The notes beneath the pieces were generated by a model. That model was not told the DNA's origin, ran no database searches, and saw nothing but the letters and a program-made list of their open reading frames with translations. A program made the position numbers and the translations under genes. From Balanoglossus misakiensis (Eukaryota; Hemichordata), in assembly GCA_040954595.2 (NCBI GenBank), contig CM082598.2:7874001-7938000 (forward strand): 64,000 bases of DNA, written 5' to 3'. Shown here piece by piece: positions 1 through 11,739 of this stretch. Numbering within the stretch: position 1 is the stretch's first letter; every line of letters begins with the position of its first letter.

Positions 1-803
1 TTTTGACAACCCTGCAATTGATGAGTTGCCCTTCCGGTCAAGATTTCGCTAGATGCCTACTTCACTGAATTAAATGAAGGCGTAGGTTTCTTTGCAAATC
101 ATGATGGGACTTTGCCAGAAGTCTATGTTGTCAGAGTATTATATCCATTTGAAATGAATTGCCAAAACAGTACTATGCTAATGAATTTTTTTTTAAATGT
201 GTGTATATTCATATTTACCAATCTTGATTTCTTCAACTTGCAATTCATTAAAACGGAGAGTATTTAATAAATTACTTAATGAATTTATTTTATTATTATT
301 ATTTATTTACAAATTCAATCATTCACCTTTTCACTAATAAACTCTATTTCTTTCTCAGATTTTAAACATGTATACATGTAAATGGTGGGCATGATTTGAT
401 AATTCTTTTTATGGTCCATTAATAATGCTCAAAAGTCACTTGTTATTCCCTTTTATACAGGGGGAAGTTGTTTTTGACTATTTTTGTCTGTCAGCTGTGA
501 TACAATGAATTAAATACAGTATTTCAGTCACTTATATTACAATATCTGTTGTTTTTACCATATTTCGACAGAAATCCATTATGGCCGCCAGTGTCACATG
601 ACCAATTAATGGTCATGTGACCATTTTTCAGTTTTATTATGTTGGTTGTCTTATAAAATATACTTGCTGGAAATATCATTGCATATACTTTCATATTACA
701 AGAGAGAGAGATGGTAAAGTAAAACATTGTTTATTAGTTAAATTTACCATAGGAAACTACGCACAGGAATACATTAGCATATATTAACTACGCAGTGAAA
801 GTG
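1..803 (+). mobile_element. piggyBac-family element, right part (cut by window start)
   Basis: This segment matches 4207-5025 closely, so it is the right-hand part of a second copy of the element at 3528-5025. It ends in the same terminal motif (GCAGTGAAAGTG) followed by TTAA at 804-807. The flank after TTAA is the body of exon A of the 830-bp unit, at a different site from the other insertion, so the two copies inserted independently. The first ~60 bases are the piggyBac-like coding remnant; the rest is noncoding. Confidence 0.75.
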
Positions 804-1470
804 TTAAACTTACAAGCAGCATTGCAGGGGCTAAACTGGTTAGCATGGTTTCAAAAGAAAGCAAAGGCTGTATCTGTTGTGGATGCCAAGAAATGGTAAA
901 GTACTTCATTAGGTGTTCCAGTCCTCTAAATTTGAAACATGCATCTGCTGTGCATGCCAGGTTATGGGAAAGTAGATCAAAGGTCATTGCCAAAATTATC
1001 AAAAAATTAGGTTATGTTCCGGCAGCAGTAGTACTCATGTAAACAAAATCATGACTGTTGTGCTTTTTAACAAGAATCGTATCCACGTACAATTAAGTTC
1101 AGAAAACACTGGATCAAAGGAAATGTGTAGTTGTCAAAATTTTGTATAATCAAGTTCTGAGAAAACTGGATCAAAAACATGTATTCTGGTCATATGGCGA
1201 CTCGTATCCATACAAAAGTTTTATCCAATAAGGTTGAACCAATCACAATTCACTTGAAAACTTAAGTAGAAAAAGATTTTTGACATTTTTAACGAGATTT
1301 TTCAAAAATCCATAATAAATCCGAAGTCACATGAACACTAACATTATTATTGAAAAAATTGGAACCGCACAGTAAATTAGAACTTTATTGGCCTTGTAAT
1401 TTTTGAAAAAAGTCAACTTTTAAAGGTTATCAGAAAATCCAATATGGCCGCCATGACGAAGACAAAGCTA

Positions 1471-1890
1471 AAAGCAGCATTGGAGGGACGAATGTCCTTA
1501 GCATGGTTCCAACAGAAAGCAAAGGCTGTATCTGTAGCAGATGCCGAGAAATGGTAAAGTAAGCCAGATGTCATGCAAAATTGTGCCAACAAATTTTGAT
1601 ATCAAACTGATCAGTGTCTAACAAAATCCAGATTTCTAAGCTCTATTGGTTAACTTAAATTAGATTATGTACAAAATTATTGTGTAAAAGTTTAATACTT
1701 CATTGGGTGTTCCAGTCCACCAAATTTGAAGGCTGTATCTGCTGTACATGCCAAAGCATGGGATAGTAGATCAAAGGTCATTGCCAAAATTATCAAAAGA
1801 TTTGGGTTATGTCCTGGCAGCAGTAGTACTCATGTGAACAAAATCATGACTGTTGTGCTTTTTAACAAGAGGCATATCCACATAAAATAA
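1471..1890 (+). CDS. Unit 1 two-exon coding unit (A 1471-1553, B 1716-1890), unknown protein
   Basis: Exon A reads KAALEG then LAWFQQKAKAVSV and stops two bases into a codon at a weak donor (GTAAAG). Exon B follows GTGTTCCAG, restores the frame (CPPNLKAVSAVHAKAW, then RSKVIAKIIKRFG) and ends HIHIK plus TAA. The exon A start is not determined; an in-frame TGA lies a little upstream, so a 5' exon or acceptor is needed. Differences between units fall mostly at third codon positions in this frame, which supports past coding. I do not recognise the protein. It may be a transposon ORF fragment or a tandemly copied gene tail. Confidence 0.4.
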
Positions 1891-2303
1891 GTTCTGGAAT
1901 TACTGGATCAAAGAACATGTGGAAGTAGTCTAATAATTATGTTATATTCTGGTCCTACGGTGACTCATATCCATAAAAAGAATTTGTGTGGTTTCAATGA
2001 GCACGCTAGAAATAGGAAATTTTAGTCTTTTATCGGAGATCAGAAAATCCAATTTGGCTCCAATAAGGTTTACCCAATCACATTTTACTTGAAAACTTGA
2101 TTAGAAATAAATGTTTTCAAATTTTTTTATTCTATTTTTCAAAAATCCAAAGCCACATGACCACTAACGATATTATTGTCAAACATTGAACCGCACAGTC
2201 AATTTGATCTTGATTGGCCCTGTAGTTTTTGAAAAAAAATGTCACCTTTTAAAGGTTATCGGAAAATCCAATATGGCCGCCATGAACAAGACAATTACAA
2301 CTA

Positions 2304-2721
2304 AAAGCAGCATTGGAGGGACCAACGTGGTTAGCATGGTTCCAACAGAAAGCAAAGGCTGTATCCGTTATGGATGCTGAGAAATGGTAAGTAAGCCAGA
2401 GGTCATGCAAATTTGGGCCAACAAATTTTGATATCAAACTGAGCTGTGTCCAACAGAAAACAGACTTCTAAGCTCTATTGGTTAATTTGAAATAGCTTAT
2501 GTACATAATTATGTGTGAAAGTTTAATACTTCATTAGGTGTTCCAGTCCACCAAATTTGAAGGCTGTATCTGCTGTACATGCCAAGGCATGGGATAATAG
2601 ATCAAAGGTCATTGCCAAAATTATCAAAGTATTTGGGTTATGTCCTGTCAGCAGTAGTACTCATGTGAACAAAATCATGACTGTTGTGCTTTTTAACAAG
2701 AGGCATATCCACATAAAATAA
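2304..2721 (+). CDS. Unit 2 two-exon coding unit (A 2304-2386, B 2547-2721)
   Basis: This is the best-preserved unit. Exon A encodes KAALEGPTWLAWFQQ then KAKAVSVMDAEK and ends in phase 2 at a full GTAAGTAAG donor. Exon B starts after TTAGGTGTTCCAG, completes the codon, and runs open to TAA. Relative to unit 1, Ser, Val and Ala codons in exon A differ only at the third base. The C-terminal half is basic (Lys/Arg-rich). Function unknown; no signal peptide or membrane segment is visible. Confidence 0.42.
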
Positions 2722-3134
2722 GTTCTGGAATTACTGGATCAAAGAACATGTGGAAGTAGTCTAATAATTATGATATATTCTGGTCCTACGGTGACTCATA
2801 TCCATAAAAAGAATTTGTGTGGTTTCAATGAGCACGCTAGAAATAGGAAATTTTAGTCTTTTATCGGAGATCAGAAAATCCAATTTGGCTCCAATAAGGT
2901 TTACCCAATCACATTTTACTTGAAAACTTGATTAGAAATAAATGTTTTCAAATTTTTTTATTCTATTTTTCAAAAATCCAAAGCCACATGACCACTAACG
3001 ATATTATTGTCAAACATTGAACCGCACAGTCAATATGATCTTGATTGGCCCTGTAGTTTTTGAAAAAAAATGTCACCTTTTAAAGGTTATCCGAAAATCC
3101 AATATGGCCGCCATGAACAAGACAATTACAACTA

Positions 3135-5054
3135 AAAGCAGCATTGGAGGGACCAACGTGGTTAGTATGGTTCCAAAATAAAGCAAAGGCTGTATCCGTT
3201 ATGGATGCTGAGAAATGGTAAGTAAGCCAGAGGTCATGCAAATTTGGGCCAACAAATTTTGATATCAAACTGAGCTGTGTCCAACAGAAAACAGACTTCT
3301 AAGCTCTATTGGTTAATTTGAAATAGCTTATGTACATAATTATGTGTGAAAGTTTAATACTTCATTAGGTGTTCCAGTCCACCAAATTTGAAGGCTGTAT
3401 CTGCTGTACATGCCAAGGCATGGGATAGTAGATCAAAGGTCATTGCCAAAATTATCAAAAGATTTGGGTTATGTCCTGGCAGCAGTAGTACTCATGTGAA
3501 CAAAATCATGACAGTTGAGCTGTTTAACACTTTCGCTGCGGGAGGGCATTTTCTGCGCCGGCAGTCAGAATGCGGGAGGCGCATAAATGCGCCAAGATCG
3601 CGTCCGTTACTTGGTCTGTTCTATTTTATGTTCGTTGCTTATTTACTCATTTTGTATGACTATATATAGGACAGGGGTCAACCCTAATTGAGCATGCGCA
3701 TATGTATTGTAAACAATCAAGTCGATTTTGTCATCAAAGGGTTTCCTTATACAGCTGATTTTAGGTCGCCCCGATCATATTTGTTCATTCACTTGGTATT
3801 TAAAAATGGCGACATGGGCAAAGTTTGATGCCGACGAAGTTCTTGAACAAGTCTTTCAGGATAGTGACAGCGATCATAGCGATAGCGGAAGCCAAATTAC
3901 GGACAACAACATCATAGAACCAGAAATAGAAGCCAGACACGGAGACAACAGAGTAGAGACAGAGAGAGAGGGAGGGTTTTTGTCATGTTCTCGGACGTCG
4001 TAACGTTGATGGTGACACGCGGTGGGTTTTGTATGACGTAAATGACAATTACACACCGGACTGGTTGTCTGTATACGATCGTCGCTAAGGTTTATTAGTT
4101 GACACTGATGACTTTGCACCGGTTGACTTTTTTCAGCTGTTCTTTCCTGGTGATGTGTTTGAGTTGATGTCATTGTCAGAGCAAACTGATATGTACACCG
4201 CACAATTTTTTGACAACCCTGCAATTGATGAGTTGCCCTTACGGTCAAGATTTCGCTAGATGCCTACTTCACTGAATTAAATGAAGGCGTAGGTTTCTTT
4301 GCAAATCTTGATGGGACTTTGCCAGAAGTCTATGTTGTCAGAGTATTGTATCCATTTGAAATGAATTGCCAAAACAGTACTATGCTAATGAATTTTTTTT
4401 AAATGTGTGTATATTCATATTTACCAACCTTGATTTCTTCAACTTGCAATTCATTAAAACGTAGAGTATTTAATAAATTACTTAATTAATTTATTTTATT
4501 ATTATTATTTATTTACAAGTTCAATCATTCACCTTTTCACTAATAATCTATATTTCTTTCTCAGATTTTAAACATGTATACATGTAAATGGTGGGCATGA
4601 TTTGATAATTGTTTTTATGGTCCATTAATAAATTTGATCAAATTTCTTGCTCAAAAGTCACTTGTTATTCCCTTTTATACAGGGGGAAGTTGTTTTTGAC
4701 TATGTTTGTCTGTCAGCTGTGATACAATGAATTAAATACAGTATTTCAGTCACTTATATTACAATATCTGTTGTTTTTACCATATTTCGACAGAAATCCA
4801 TTATGGCTGCCAGTGTCACATGACCAATTAATGGTCATGTGACCATTTTTCAGTTTTATTATGTTGGTTGTCTTATAAAATATACTTGCTGGAAATATCA
4901 TTGCATATACTTTCATATTACAAGAGATAGAGAGGGTAAAGTAAAACATTGTTTATTAGTTAAATTTACCATAGGAAACTACGCACAGGAATACATTAGC
5001 ATATATAAACTACGCAGTGAAAGTGTTAACAAGAGGCATATCCACATAAAATAA
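3135..5054 (+). pseudogene. Unit 3 two-exon coding unit interrupted by piggyBac insertion
   Basis: Exon A is 3135-3217 with the GTAAGTAAG donor. Exon B starts at 3378 but is split at the TTAA of 3524-3527 by the 1.5-kb element. Its last codons and TAA resume at 5030-5054. Uninterrupted units carry CTTTTTAACAAGAGG at this place and serve as empty-site references. Confidence 0.6.
3528..5025 (+). mobile_element. Non-autonomous piggyBac-family transposon with TTAA target duplication
   Basis: Left end is TTAA then CACTTTCGCTGCGGG; the right end in reverse complement is TTAA then CACTTTCACTGCG. The direct TTAA copies are 3524-3527 and 5026-5029. Inside, from ATG at 3806, a piggyBac-like acidic N-terminus is readable (FDADEVLEQVFQDSDSD), followed after frame breaks by a segment like the start of the transposase catalytic region (PVDFFQLFFPGDVFEL, 4120-4165). 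The DDD core is absent, so this 1.5-kb copy cannot encode an active transposase. Confidence 0.85.
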
Positions 5055-6480
5055 GTTCTGGAATTACTGGATCAAAGGACATGCGAGAGTCGCAAACAAG
5101 TTGTTTAATCAAGTTTTGTAAAAATTTGATCAAAGAACATCTGAAAGTAGTCTAATAGTTTTGATATATTCTGGTCCTATGGTGACTCATATCCATAAAA
5201 AGAATTTGTGTGGTTTCAACGAGCACGCTAGAAATAGAAAATGTTAGTCTTTTATCTTAGATCAGAAAATCCAATTTGGCTCCAATAAGGTTTACCCAAT
5301 CACAATTTACTTGAAAACTTGATTAGAAATAGATTTTTTGATTTTTTTTTATGATATTTTTCAAAAATCCAAAGCCACATGACCACTGACGATATTATTG
5401 TCAAACATTGAACCGCACAGTCAATTAAAACTTGATTGGCCCTGTAGTTTTTGAAAAAAGGTCACCTTTTAAAGGTTATCCGAAAATCCAATATGGCCGC
5501 CATGAACAAGACAATTAAAACTAAAAGCAGCATTGGAGGGACCAAAGTGGTTAGCATGGTTCCAAGAGAAAACAAAGGCTGTATCTGTTATGGATGCTGA
5601 GAAATGGTAAGTAAGCCAGAGGTCACGCAAATTTGTGCTAACAAATTTTGATATCAAACTGAGCTGTGTCCAACAGAAAACAGACTTCTAAGCTCTATTG
5701 GTTAACTTGAAATAGCTTATGTACATAATTATTGTGTTAAAATTTAATACTTCATTAGGTGTTCCAGTCCACCAAATTTGAAGGCTGTATCTGCTGTACA
5801 TGCCAAGGCATGGGATAGAAGATCAAAGGTCATTGCCAAAATTATCAAAATATTTGGGTTATGTCCTGTCAGCAGTAGTACTCATGTGAACAAAATCATG
5901 ACTGTTGTGCTTTTTAACAAGAGGCATATCCAAATTAAATAAGTTCTTGAATTACTGGATCAAAGGACATGCGAGAGTCGCAAACAAATTGTTTAATCAA
6001 GTTTTGTAAAATCTTGATCAAAGAACATGTGAAAGTAGTCTAATAATTGTGATATATTCTGGTCATATGGTGACTCGTATCCATAAAAAAGAATTTGTGT
6101 GGTTTCAATGAGCACGCTAGAAATAGGAAATTTTAGTCTTTTATCGGAGATCAGAAAATCCAATTTGGCTCCAACAAGGTTTATCCAATCACAATTTACT
6201 TGAAAACTTGATTAGAAATAGATTTTTGAAATTTTTTTTATGATATGTTTCAAAAATCCAAAGCCACATGACCACTAATGATATTATTGTCAAACATTGA
6301 ACCGCACAGTCAATTGAGAACACCAAATTTGAAGGCTGTATCTGCTGTACATGCCAAGGCATGGGATAGTAGATCAAAGGTCATTGCCAAAATTATCAAA
6401 AGATTTGGGTTATGTCCTGGCAGCAGTAGTACTCATGTGAACAAAATCATGACTGTTGGGCTTTTTAACAAGATGCATAT
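5030..6480 (+). repeat. Direct array of ~830-bp units, block 2
   Basis: The array continues after the piggyBac insertion. It contains one complete unit (exon A ending 5606; exon B 5768-5942) and a final shortened unit. In the latter, exon B (from about 6325, stop at 6490) is joined directly to upstream noncoding sequence by a deletion that removed exon A. Confidence 0.8.
5524..5942 (+). CDS. Unit 4 two-exon coding unit (A 5524-5606, B 5768-5942)
   Basis: Exon A (KAALEGPKWLAWFQEK) ends at GTAAGTAAG. Exon B follows GTGTTCCAG and is open to TAA at 5940-5942, ending HIQIK in place of HIHIK. The copy lies in intergenic-looking DNA with no visible promoter, so expression is doubtful. Product unknown. 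Confidence 0.4.
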
Positions 6481-7044
6481 CTATGTATAATTTACTTCTT
6501 ATAAAATAATGTAAAGGACACTGTGGTGCCCTTTGGGGATTACACAGAAATTAGGTATTTGCCAGAATTAAATTCAGGGGTGACATTGGCAAGCATATAT
6601 GGCATTACTATTTAAATACTATGGAAACATAAAAAATTTAACTATGCCAAATAAAGTGTTATGTGTCACAGCAATCTTACAAGCTACACTAAAAAAACAA
6701 CAACTGCTTTTTGTCCAAAAACTGTCTGTAAAAATACATGCGAGTATGACAAATTAATTAGTCCAATCAGACAGAGGCATTCACTGACCTACCACCAGTT
6801 TATAATAAAATAGCTGGTGGTCCCTGTAACAGCTGGACCATTAAAATTATATAAGGAAGTTCAGTTAAAAATTTACTCCAAGATTGCCATTTATTTTTCT
6901 GATAAAAATGTTTATACATCTTAGTAGTTTATAACAAAGAAAATTATCAAAATTGGTTCACCGGTTGTCTAGGTACAAACGAATCAAATAATACTGAGAT
7001 TCTCAAGTATCTTCACCATTTTTCACAGAATTTTACCAAATTAT
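6481..7044. other. AT-rich stretch without recognised gene
   Basis: This is single-copy within the window and lies between array block 2 and the duplicated 1.35-kb module. I see no open frame, RNA gene or terminal repeat that can be supported. Confidence 0.5.
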
Positions 7045-7455
7045 ATAAAAATGCAAGATTCACAGAAGATTACTTCTTTCAGTTTTACAGGAGATCATCT
7101 AAACTTGTAAAAAAAATCTCTCTATTTTTTGCATGGCACCATGTAAAATATGAAAATTTGCAATGTTTGATGTTCCGTGTCTCAATCATGTTTGATCTAA
7201 TTTTCACGAAATTTTCAGATTATATTACAATATATTTGCAGATACAGATAGTGACTTATGTTTTTGATATCTGGATTATAATTTAATTCCCAGGTGCTCA
7301 AATATGGTAAACCTAGTATTTTACCATTGCAAATGGGCGGCCATATTGGGTTGACATTTCATTAGATGGCAATATTTGTTTATACACTGCAATTTGCTGA
7401 AAATCAGTTCAATCACTGTAGTAAGTGGAAATATTTAAATTCTTGTGTATTTTAG

Positions 7456-7607
7456 CAATCATGAAGCTGATATTACTACCAAAAAAATTTTATACAGTTA
7501 CTTCTGGACAGCAAAAATTGCCATCATTCAAGTTAAAGTCACAGATCGGCCCTTTTGCTTGCCTGTGTCGAGCAGATATCAAAAGTGGAGAAAGTTGGGT
7601 AGTTTAA
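7456..7607 (+). CDS. Candidate terminal exon, unknown protein
   Basis: It follows a pyrimidine-poor but plausible acceptor (TGTATTTTAG) and reads MKLILLPKKFYTVTSG then PSFKLKSQIGPFACLC and ends SGESWVV plus TAA. The choice of frame rests on comparison with the copy at 10421: several base differences are silent in this frame but change residues in the overlapping one. Whether it joins the A/B exons of the array is not shown. Function unknown. Confidence 0.35.
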
Positions 7608-7820
7608 TTTCTACATGTTACCTGTACTACCCTTGTAGACTATTAACATTAACAAGAATTTCATATTAAATTTTGGTATGATATGCATGGAAAGACTGGC
7701 TGGCTATAAATCATAAAAATGGACGCCGTTGCACCATACAGTTTTACTGCAAACACACGTATTTTAAGCAAACTGTGTCTTTCATGTATTCCACTTTTCT
7801 CCCTTCCTTGCTGGCTTTCC

Positions 7821-8104
7821 CTATTTCTTTTCTGACTGTGTCTTTATGAAATTACTGATTTTTTTTTTTTTTTCTTTGGGGGGGGGGGGGGGGGGTAATT
7901 CAATTTCTGGCTCAAAAAATTGTACTAGAGCTGGTAAGGTTTCCTGAACATTAATCCCTGTATCTTTAACGCAGGTGTGCAAGTTCATATAAAGTTCATT
8001 GGTTAAAGGAATATTATGAGCTGATAAATTTACTAAGCTCTTCTTTCCAGTTAGAAGCTCTGCTATATTATCAACTACTCTCAATGCTACTTCAATAATG
8101 TTGC
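7821..8104 (-). pseudogene. N-terminal exon of the 43-47 kb transposase-like family, degenerate copy 1
   Basis: After an acceptor (AATTTGCACAG) the exon reads LLTGKKSLVNL, IPLTNELYMNLH and ETLPALVQFFEPEIELP. The exon at 46987-47128 has the same pattern (LVTGQKTLADI, VPLTYNLYLSLH) and continues FDPDIILP, and the two exons begin at equivalent splice sites. A long G run interrupts the frame just after EIELP. No catalytic part follows on this strand, so this is a fragment of a multicopy family. Confidence 0.6.
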
Positions 8105-8394
8105 CTGTGCAAATTGACAATCAAAATATCCATTAGTTAGACAACATATTTGGTTGCGTAATTACAGAATAATTACTTTAATTCCATGCATACTCTACCT
8201 AAACTCAAATTAGAATATATTACTAAAATTATAGTTATACACAGGTCTATAAAATGCTAAGAAAATGTAAAATCTAGGAAAGAACACCCATGGGCATTCA
8301 GCTCTTAGCAGATAACTTCAGTCACTTTGAAGACATGTCACTTCCCAGACTTTACTAAAAAAAACTTCCAACTCTGACGTTAAACGCATCTCCA

Positions 8395-10007
8395 AAAAAT
8401 CCAATATGGCAACCATGAAGAAGACAATTAAAGCAACATGCTGCATTGGAGGGACCAAAGTGGTAAGCATGGTTCCAAAAGAAAGCAAAGGCTGTTTCTG
8501 TTGTGGATGCCAAGAAATAGTAAAGTAAGCCAGAGGTCATGCAAAATTGTGCTAACAAAATTTGATATCAAACTGATCAGTGTCCAACAAAAAACCAGAC
8601 TTCTAAACTCTATTGGTAGTACTCATGTGAACAAAATCATGACTGTTAAGCTTTTTAACAAGAAGCATATCCACGTACAATTAAGTTATGGAAAAAAAGG
8701 ATCAAAGGACATTCGAAAGTTGCCCAAAAATTGTAACATAATCTGGTCATATGGTGACTCGTATCTATTTAAAGGATTTGTGTAGGCTAGAAATAGGATT
8801 TTTTTTAAATTGTGTGTTTAGAAAATCTGATTTGGCTTTAATTAGGTTAAACCAATCACAATTCACTTGAAAATGTGATTAGAAAAAGATTTGTGAAATT
8901 TTTCATGAAATTTTTCAAAAATCCAATATGACAACCAAGGTGACATGACAACTAATGATATTATTGTCAAACATTGAACCGCACAGTAAATTAGAACTTG
9001 ATTTGCCTTGTAGTTGTTGAAAAGATGTCAATTTTTAAGGGTTATCAGAATATCCAATATGGCCGCCATTAAGAAGAAATGGGACAGGCCCAAGCGGTTA
9101 GCATGGTTCCAAGAGAAAGCAAAGGCTGTATCTGTTATGGATGCTGAGAAATGGTAAGTAAGCCAGAGGTCACGCAAATTTGTGCTAACAAATTTTGATA
9201 TCAAACTGAGCTGTGTCCAACAGAAAACAGACTTCTAAGCTCTATTGGTTTACTTGAAATAGCTTATGTACAAAATTATTGTGTTAAAGTTTAATACTTC
9301 ATTAGGTGTTCCAGTCCAACAAATTTGAAGGCTGTATCTGCTGTACATTCCAAGGCATGGGATAGTAGATCAAAGGTCATTGCCAAAATTATCAAAAGAT
9401 TTGGGTTATGTCCTGGCAGCAGTAGTACTCATGTGAACAAAATCATGACTGTTGTGCTTTTTAACAAGAGGCATATCCACATAAAATAAGTTCTGGAATT
9501 ACTGGATCAAAGGACATGCGAGAGTCGCAAACAAATTGTTTAATCAAGTTCTGTAAAAACTTGATCAAAGAACATGTGAAAGTATTCTAATACTTGTGAC
9601 ATATTCTGGTCATATGGTGACTCATATCCATAAAAAGAATTTGTGTGGTTTCAATGAGCAGGCTAGAAATAGGAAATTTTAGTCTTTTATCGGAGATCAG
9701 AAAATCCAATTTGGCTCTAATAAGGTTTACCTAATCACAATTTACTTGAAAACTTGATTAGAAATAGATTTTTGAAATTTTTTTATGATATTTTTCAAAA
9801 ATCCAAAGCCACATGACCACTAATGATATTATTGTCAAACATTGAACCGCACAGTAAATTAGAACTTGATTGGCCCTGTAGTTTTAGAAAAAAATGTCAA
9901 CTTTTAAAGGTTATCCGAAAATTCAATATGGCTGCCATGAAGAAGACAATTAAAACATTTACTAAAAGCAGCATTGGAGGGACCAAAGTGGTTAGCATGG
10001 TTCCAAC
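8395..10007 (+). repeat. Direct array of ~830-bp units, block 3
   Basis: Three more unit fragments. The first has a damaged exon A donor (AAATAGTAAAG, near 8518) and a deletion through exon B. The second is complete (exon A ending 9153, exon B 9315-9489). The third breaks off inside exon A at about 10007, where module copy 2 begins, showing that the module joined the array there. Confidence 0.8.
9083..9489 (+). CDS. Two-exon coding unit (A to 9153, B 9315-9489)
   Basis: Exon A is shorter at its 5' side than in units 1-4 but keeps LAWFQEKAKAVSVMDAEK and the GTAAGTAAG donor. Exon B starts after GTGTTCCAG and is open to TAA at 9487-9489. Product unknown. Confidence 0.38.
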
Positions 10008-11329
10008 ATAAAAATGCAAGATTCACAGAAGATTACTTCTTTCAGTTTTACAGGAGATCATCTAAACTTGTAAAAAAAAATCTCTATATTTTTGCATGGC
10101 ACCATGGTAAAATATGAAAATTTGCAATGTTTGATGTTCCGTGTCTCAATCATGTTTGATCTAATTTTCACGAAATTTTCAGATTATATTACAATATATG
10201 TGCAGATACAGATAGTGACTTATGTTTTTGATATCTGGATTATAATTTAAATTCCCAGGCGCTCAAATATGGTAAACCTAGCATTTTACCATTGCAAATG
10301 GGAGGCCATATTGGGTTGACATTTCATTAGATGGCAATATTTGTTTATACACTGCAATTTGCTGAAAATCAGTTCAATCACTGAAGTAAGTGGAAATATT
10401 TAAATTCTTGTGTATTTTAGCAATCATAAAGCTTATATTTCTACCAAAAATTTTTTTATACAGTTACTTCTGGACAGCAAAAATTGCCATCATTCAAATC
10501 AAAGTCTCAGATCGGCCCTTTTGCTTGCCTGTGTCGAGCGGATATCAAAAGTGGAGAAAGTTGGATAGTTTAATTTCTACATGTTACCTGTATAATCCTT
10601 GTAGACTATTAATATTAACAAGAATTTCATATTAAATTTTGGTATGATATGCATAGAAAGACTGGCTGGCTATAAATCATAAAAATGGACGCCGTTGCAC
10701 CATACAGTTTTACTGCACACACGTATTTTAAGCACACTGTGTCTTTCATGTATTCCACTTTTCTCCCTTCCTTGCTGGCTTTCTCTATTTCTTTTCTGAC
10801 TGTGTCTTTATGAAATTACTGATTTTTTTTGGTAATTCAATTTCTGGCTCAAATAAATGTACTAGAGCTGGTAAGGTTTCCTGAACATTAATCCCTGTAT
10901 CTTAAACGCATGTGTGCAAGTTCATATAAAGTTCATTGGTTAAAGGAATATTATGAGCTGATAAATTTACTAAGCTCTTCTTTCCAGTTAGAAGCTCTGC
11001 AATATTATCAACTACTCTTAATGCTACTTCAATAATGTTGCCTGTGCAAATTGACAATCAAAATATCCATTAGTTAGACAACATATTTGGTTGGGTAATT
11101 ACAGAATAATTACTTTAATTTCATGCATACTCTACCTAAACTCAAATTAGAATATATAACTGAAATTATAATTATACACAGGTCTATGAAATGTTAAGAA
11201 AATATAAAATCTAGGAAAGAACACCCATGGGCATTCAGCTCTTAGCAGATAACATCAGTTACTTTGAAGACATGTCACTTCCCAGACTTTACTAAAAAAA
11301 TTCCAACTCTGAAGTGAAACACATCTCCA
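10008..11329. repeat. 1.35-kb module, copy 2
   Basis: Second copy of 7045-8394. The minus-strand exon at 10785-11041 reads through EIELPKKISNFIKTQ, the sequence lost to homopolymer expansion in copy 1, but it has its own TAA where copy 1 has AAA. The plus-strand terminal exon is at 10421-10572 and carries an indel in a T run. Confidence 0.85.
10785..11041 (-). pseudogene. N-terminal exon of the transposase-like family, degenerate copy 2
   Basis: Same exon as 7821-8104. The downstream part FEPEIELPKKISNFIK is intact here and aligns with FDPDIILPAKISN in the 43-47 kb gene. An in-frame TAA lies between the NLH and ETLPAL motifs, so the copy is not functional. Confidence 0.6.
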
Positions 11330-11739
11330 AGTTGCATACACAATATTATCATATACTGTTAGAGATTTATAATGGTTTAAGTGAAAAAATAAAGAGATGT
11401 AAACACCCCTGCCATTTATTCAGTGCCATGTAATGCTGCCATTATGCACTGATTGACTCTAGCCACTTTCCCAGTGGGAGGAAAAAGACTTTAATGGACA
11501 ACACCAACATATGACGTTAACAAGCGGGAAGAAACGAAAGTTACTCAGTTTTTGGCATTTTATTTTTATTTGCAAGATCGAGAAATTAAAATATGACAAG
11601 TTTAGAAATCAATCAAATTACACAAAATGTCCCACTTCGTATGGTGGCCATATTGGATTCTAAACTCCCTAGTAATATAAACATATAGTGTACTTAGTGA
11701 GTCTCAGTATATGGTAATCGACACAGTCAGACAAAACTC
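11330..11739. other. AT-rich stretch without recognised gene
   Basis: No open frame or structured repeat that I can support. Confidence 0.5.

Larger units (their letters stand above)
808..3523 (+). repeat. Direct array of ~830-bp units, block 1
   Basis: Successive units are near-identical; the segment from about 2186 recurs at about 3017, a spacing of 831 bp. Landmarks in each unit are a phrase containing AATATGGCCGCCATGA, exon A ending at a GTAAGT donor, and exon B beginning after GTGTTCCAG. The first unit (808-1300) is older and has lost most of the intron between A and B. The stretches between coding pieces are AT-rich and I see no other gene in them. Confidence 0.85.
7045..8394. repeat. 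1.35-kb module, copy 1 (second copy 10008-11329)
   Basis: It begins ATAAAAATGCAAGATTCAC and ends near GCATCTCCA, matching 10008-11329 almost base for base. Copy 1 holds a T run and an 18-base G run (about 7861-7895) that are much shorter in copy 2. It carries a plus-strand exon (7456-7607) and a minus-strand exon (7821-8104) facing each other. Confidence 0.85.
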
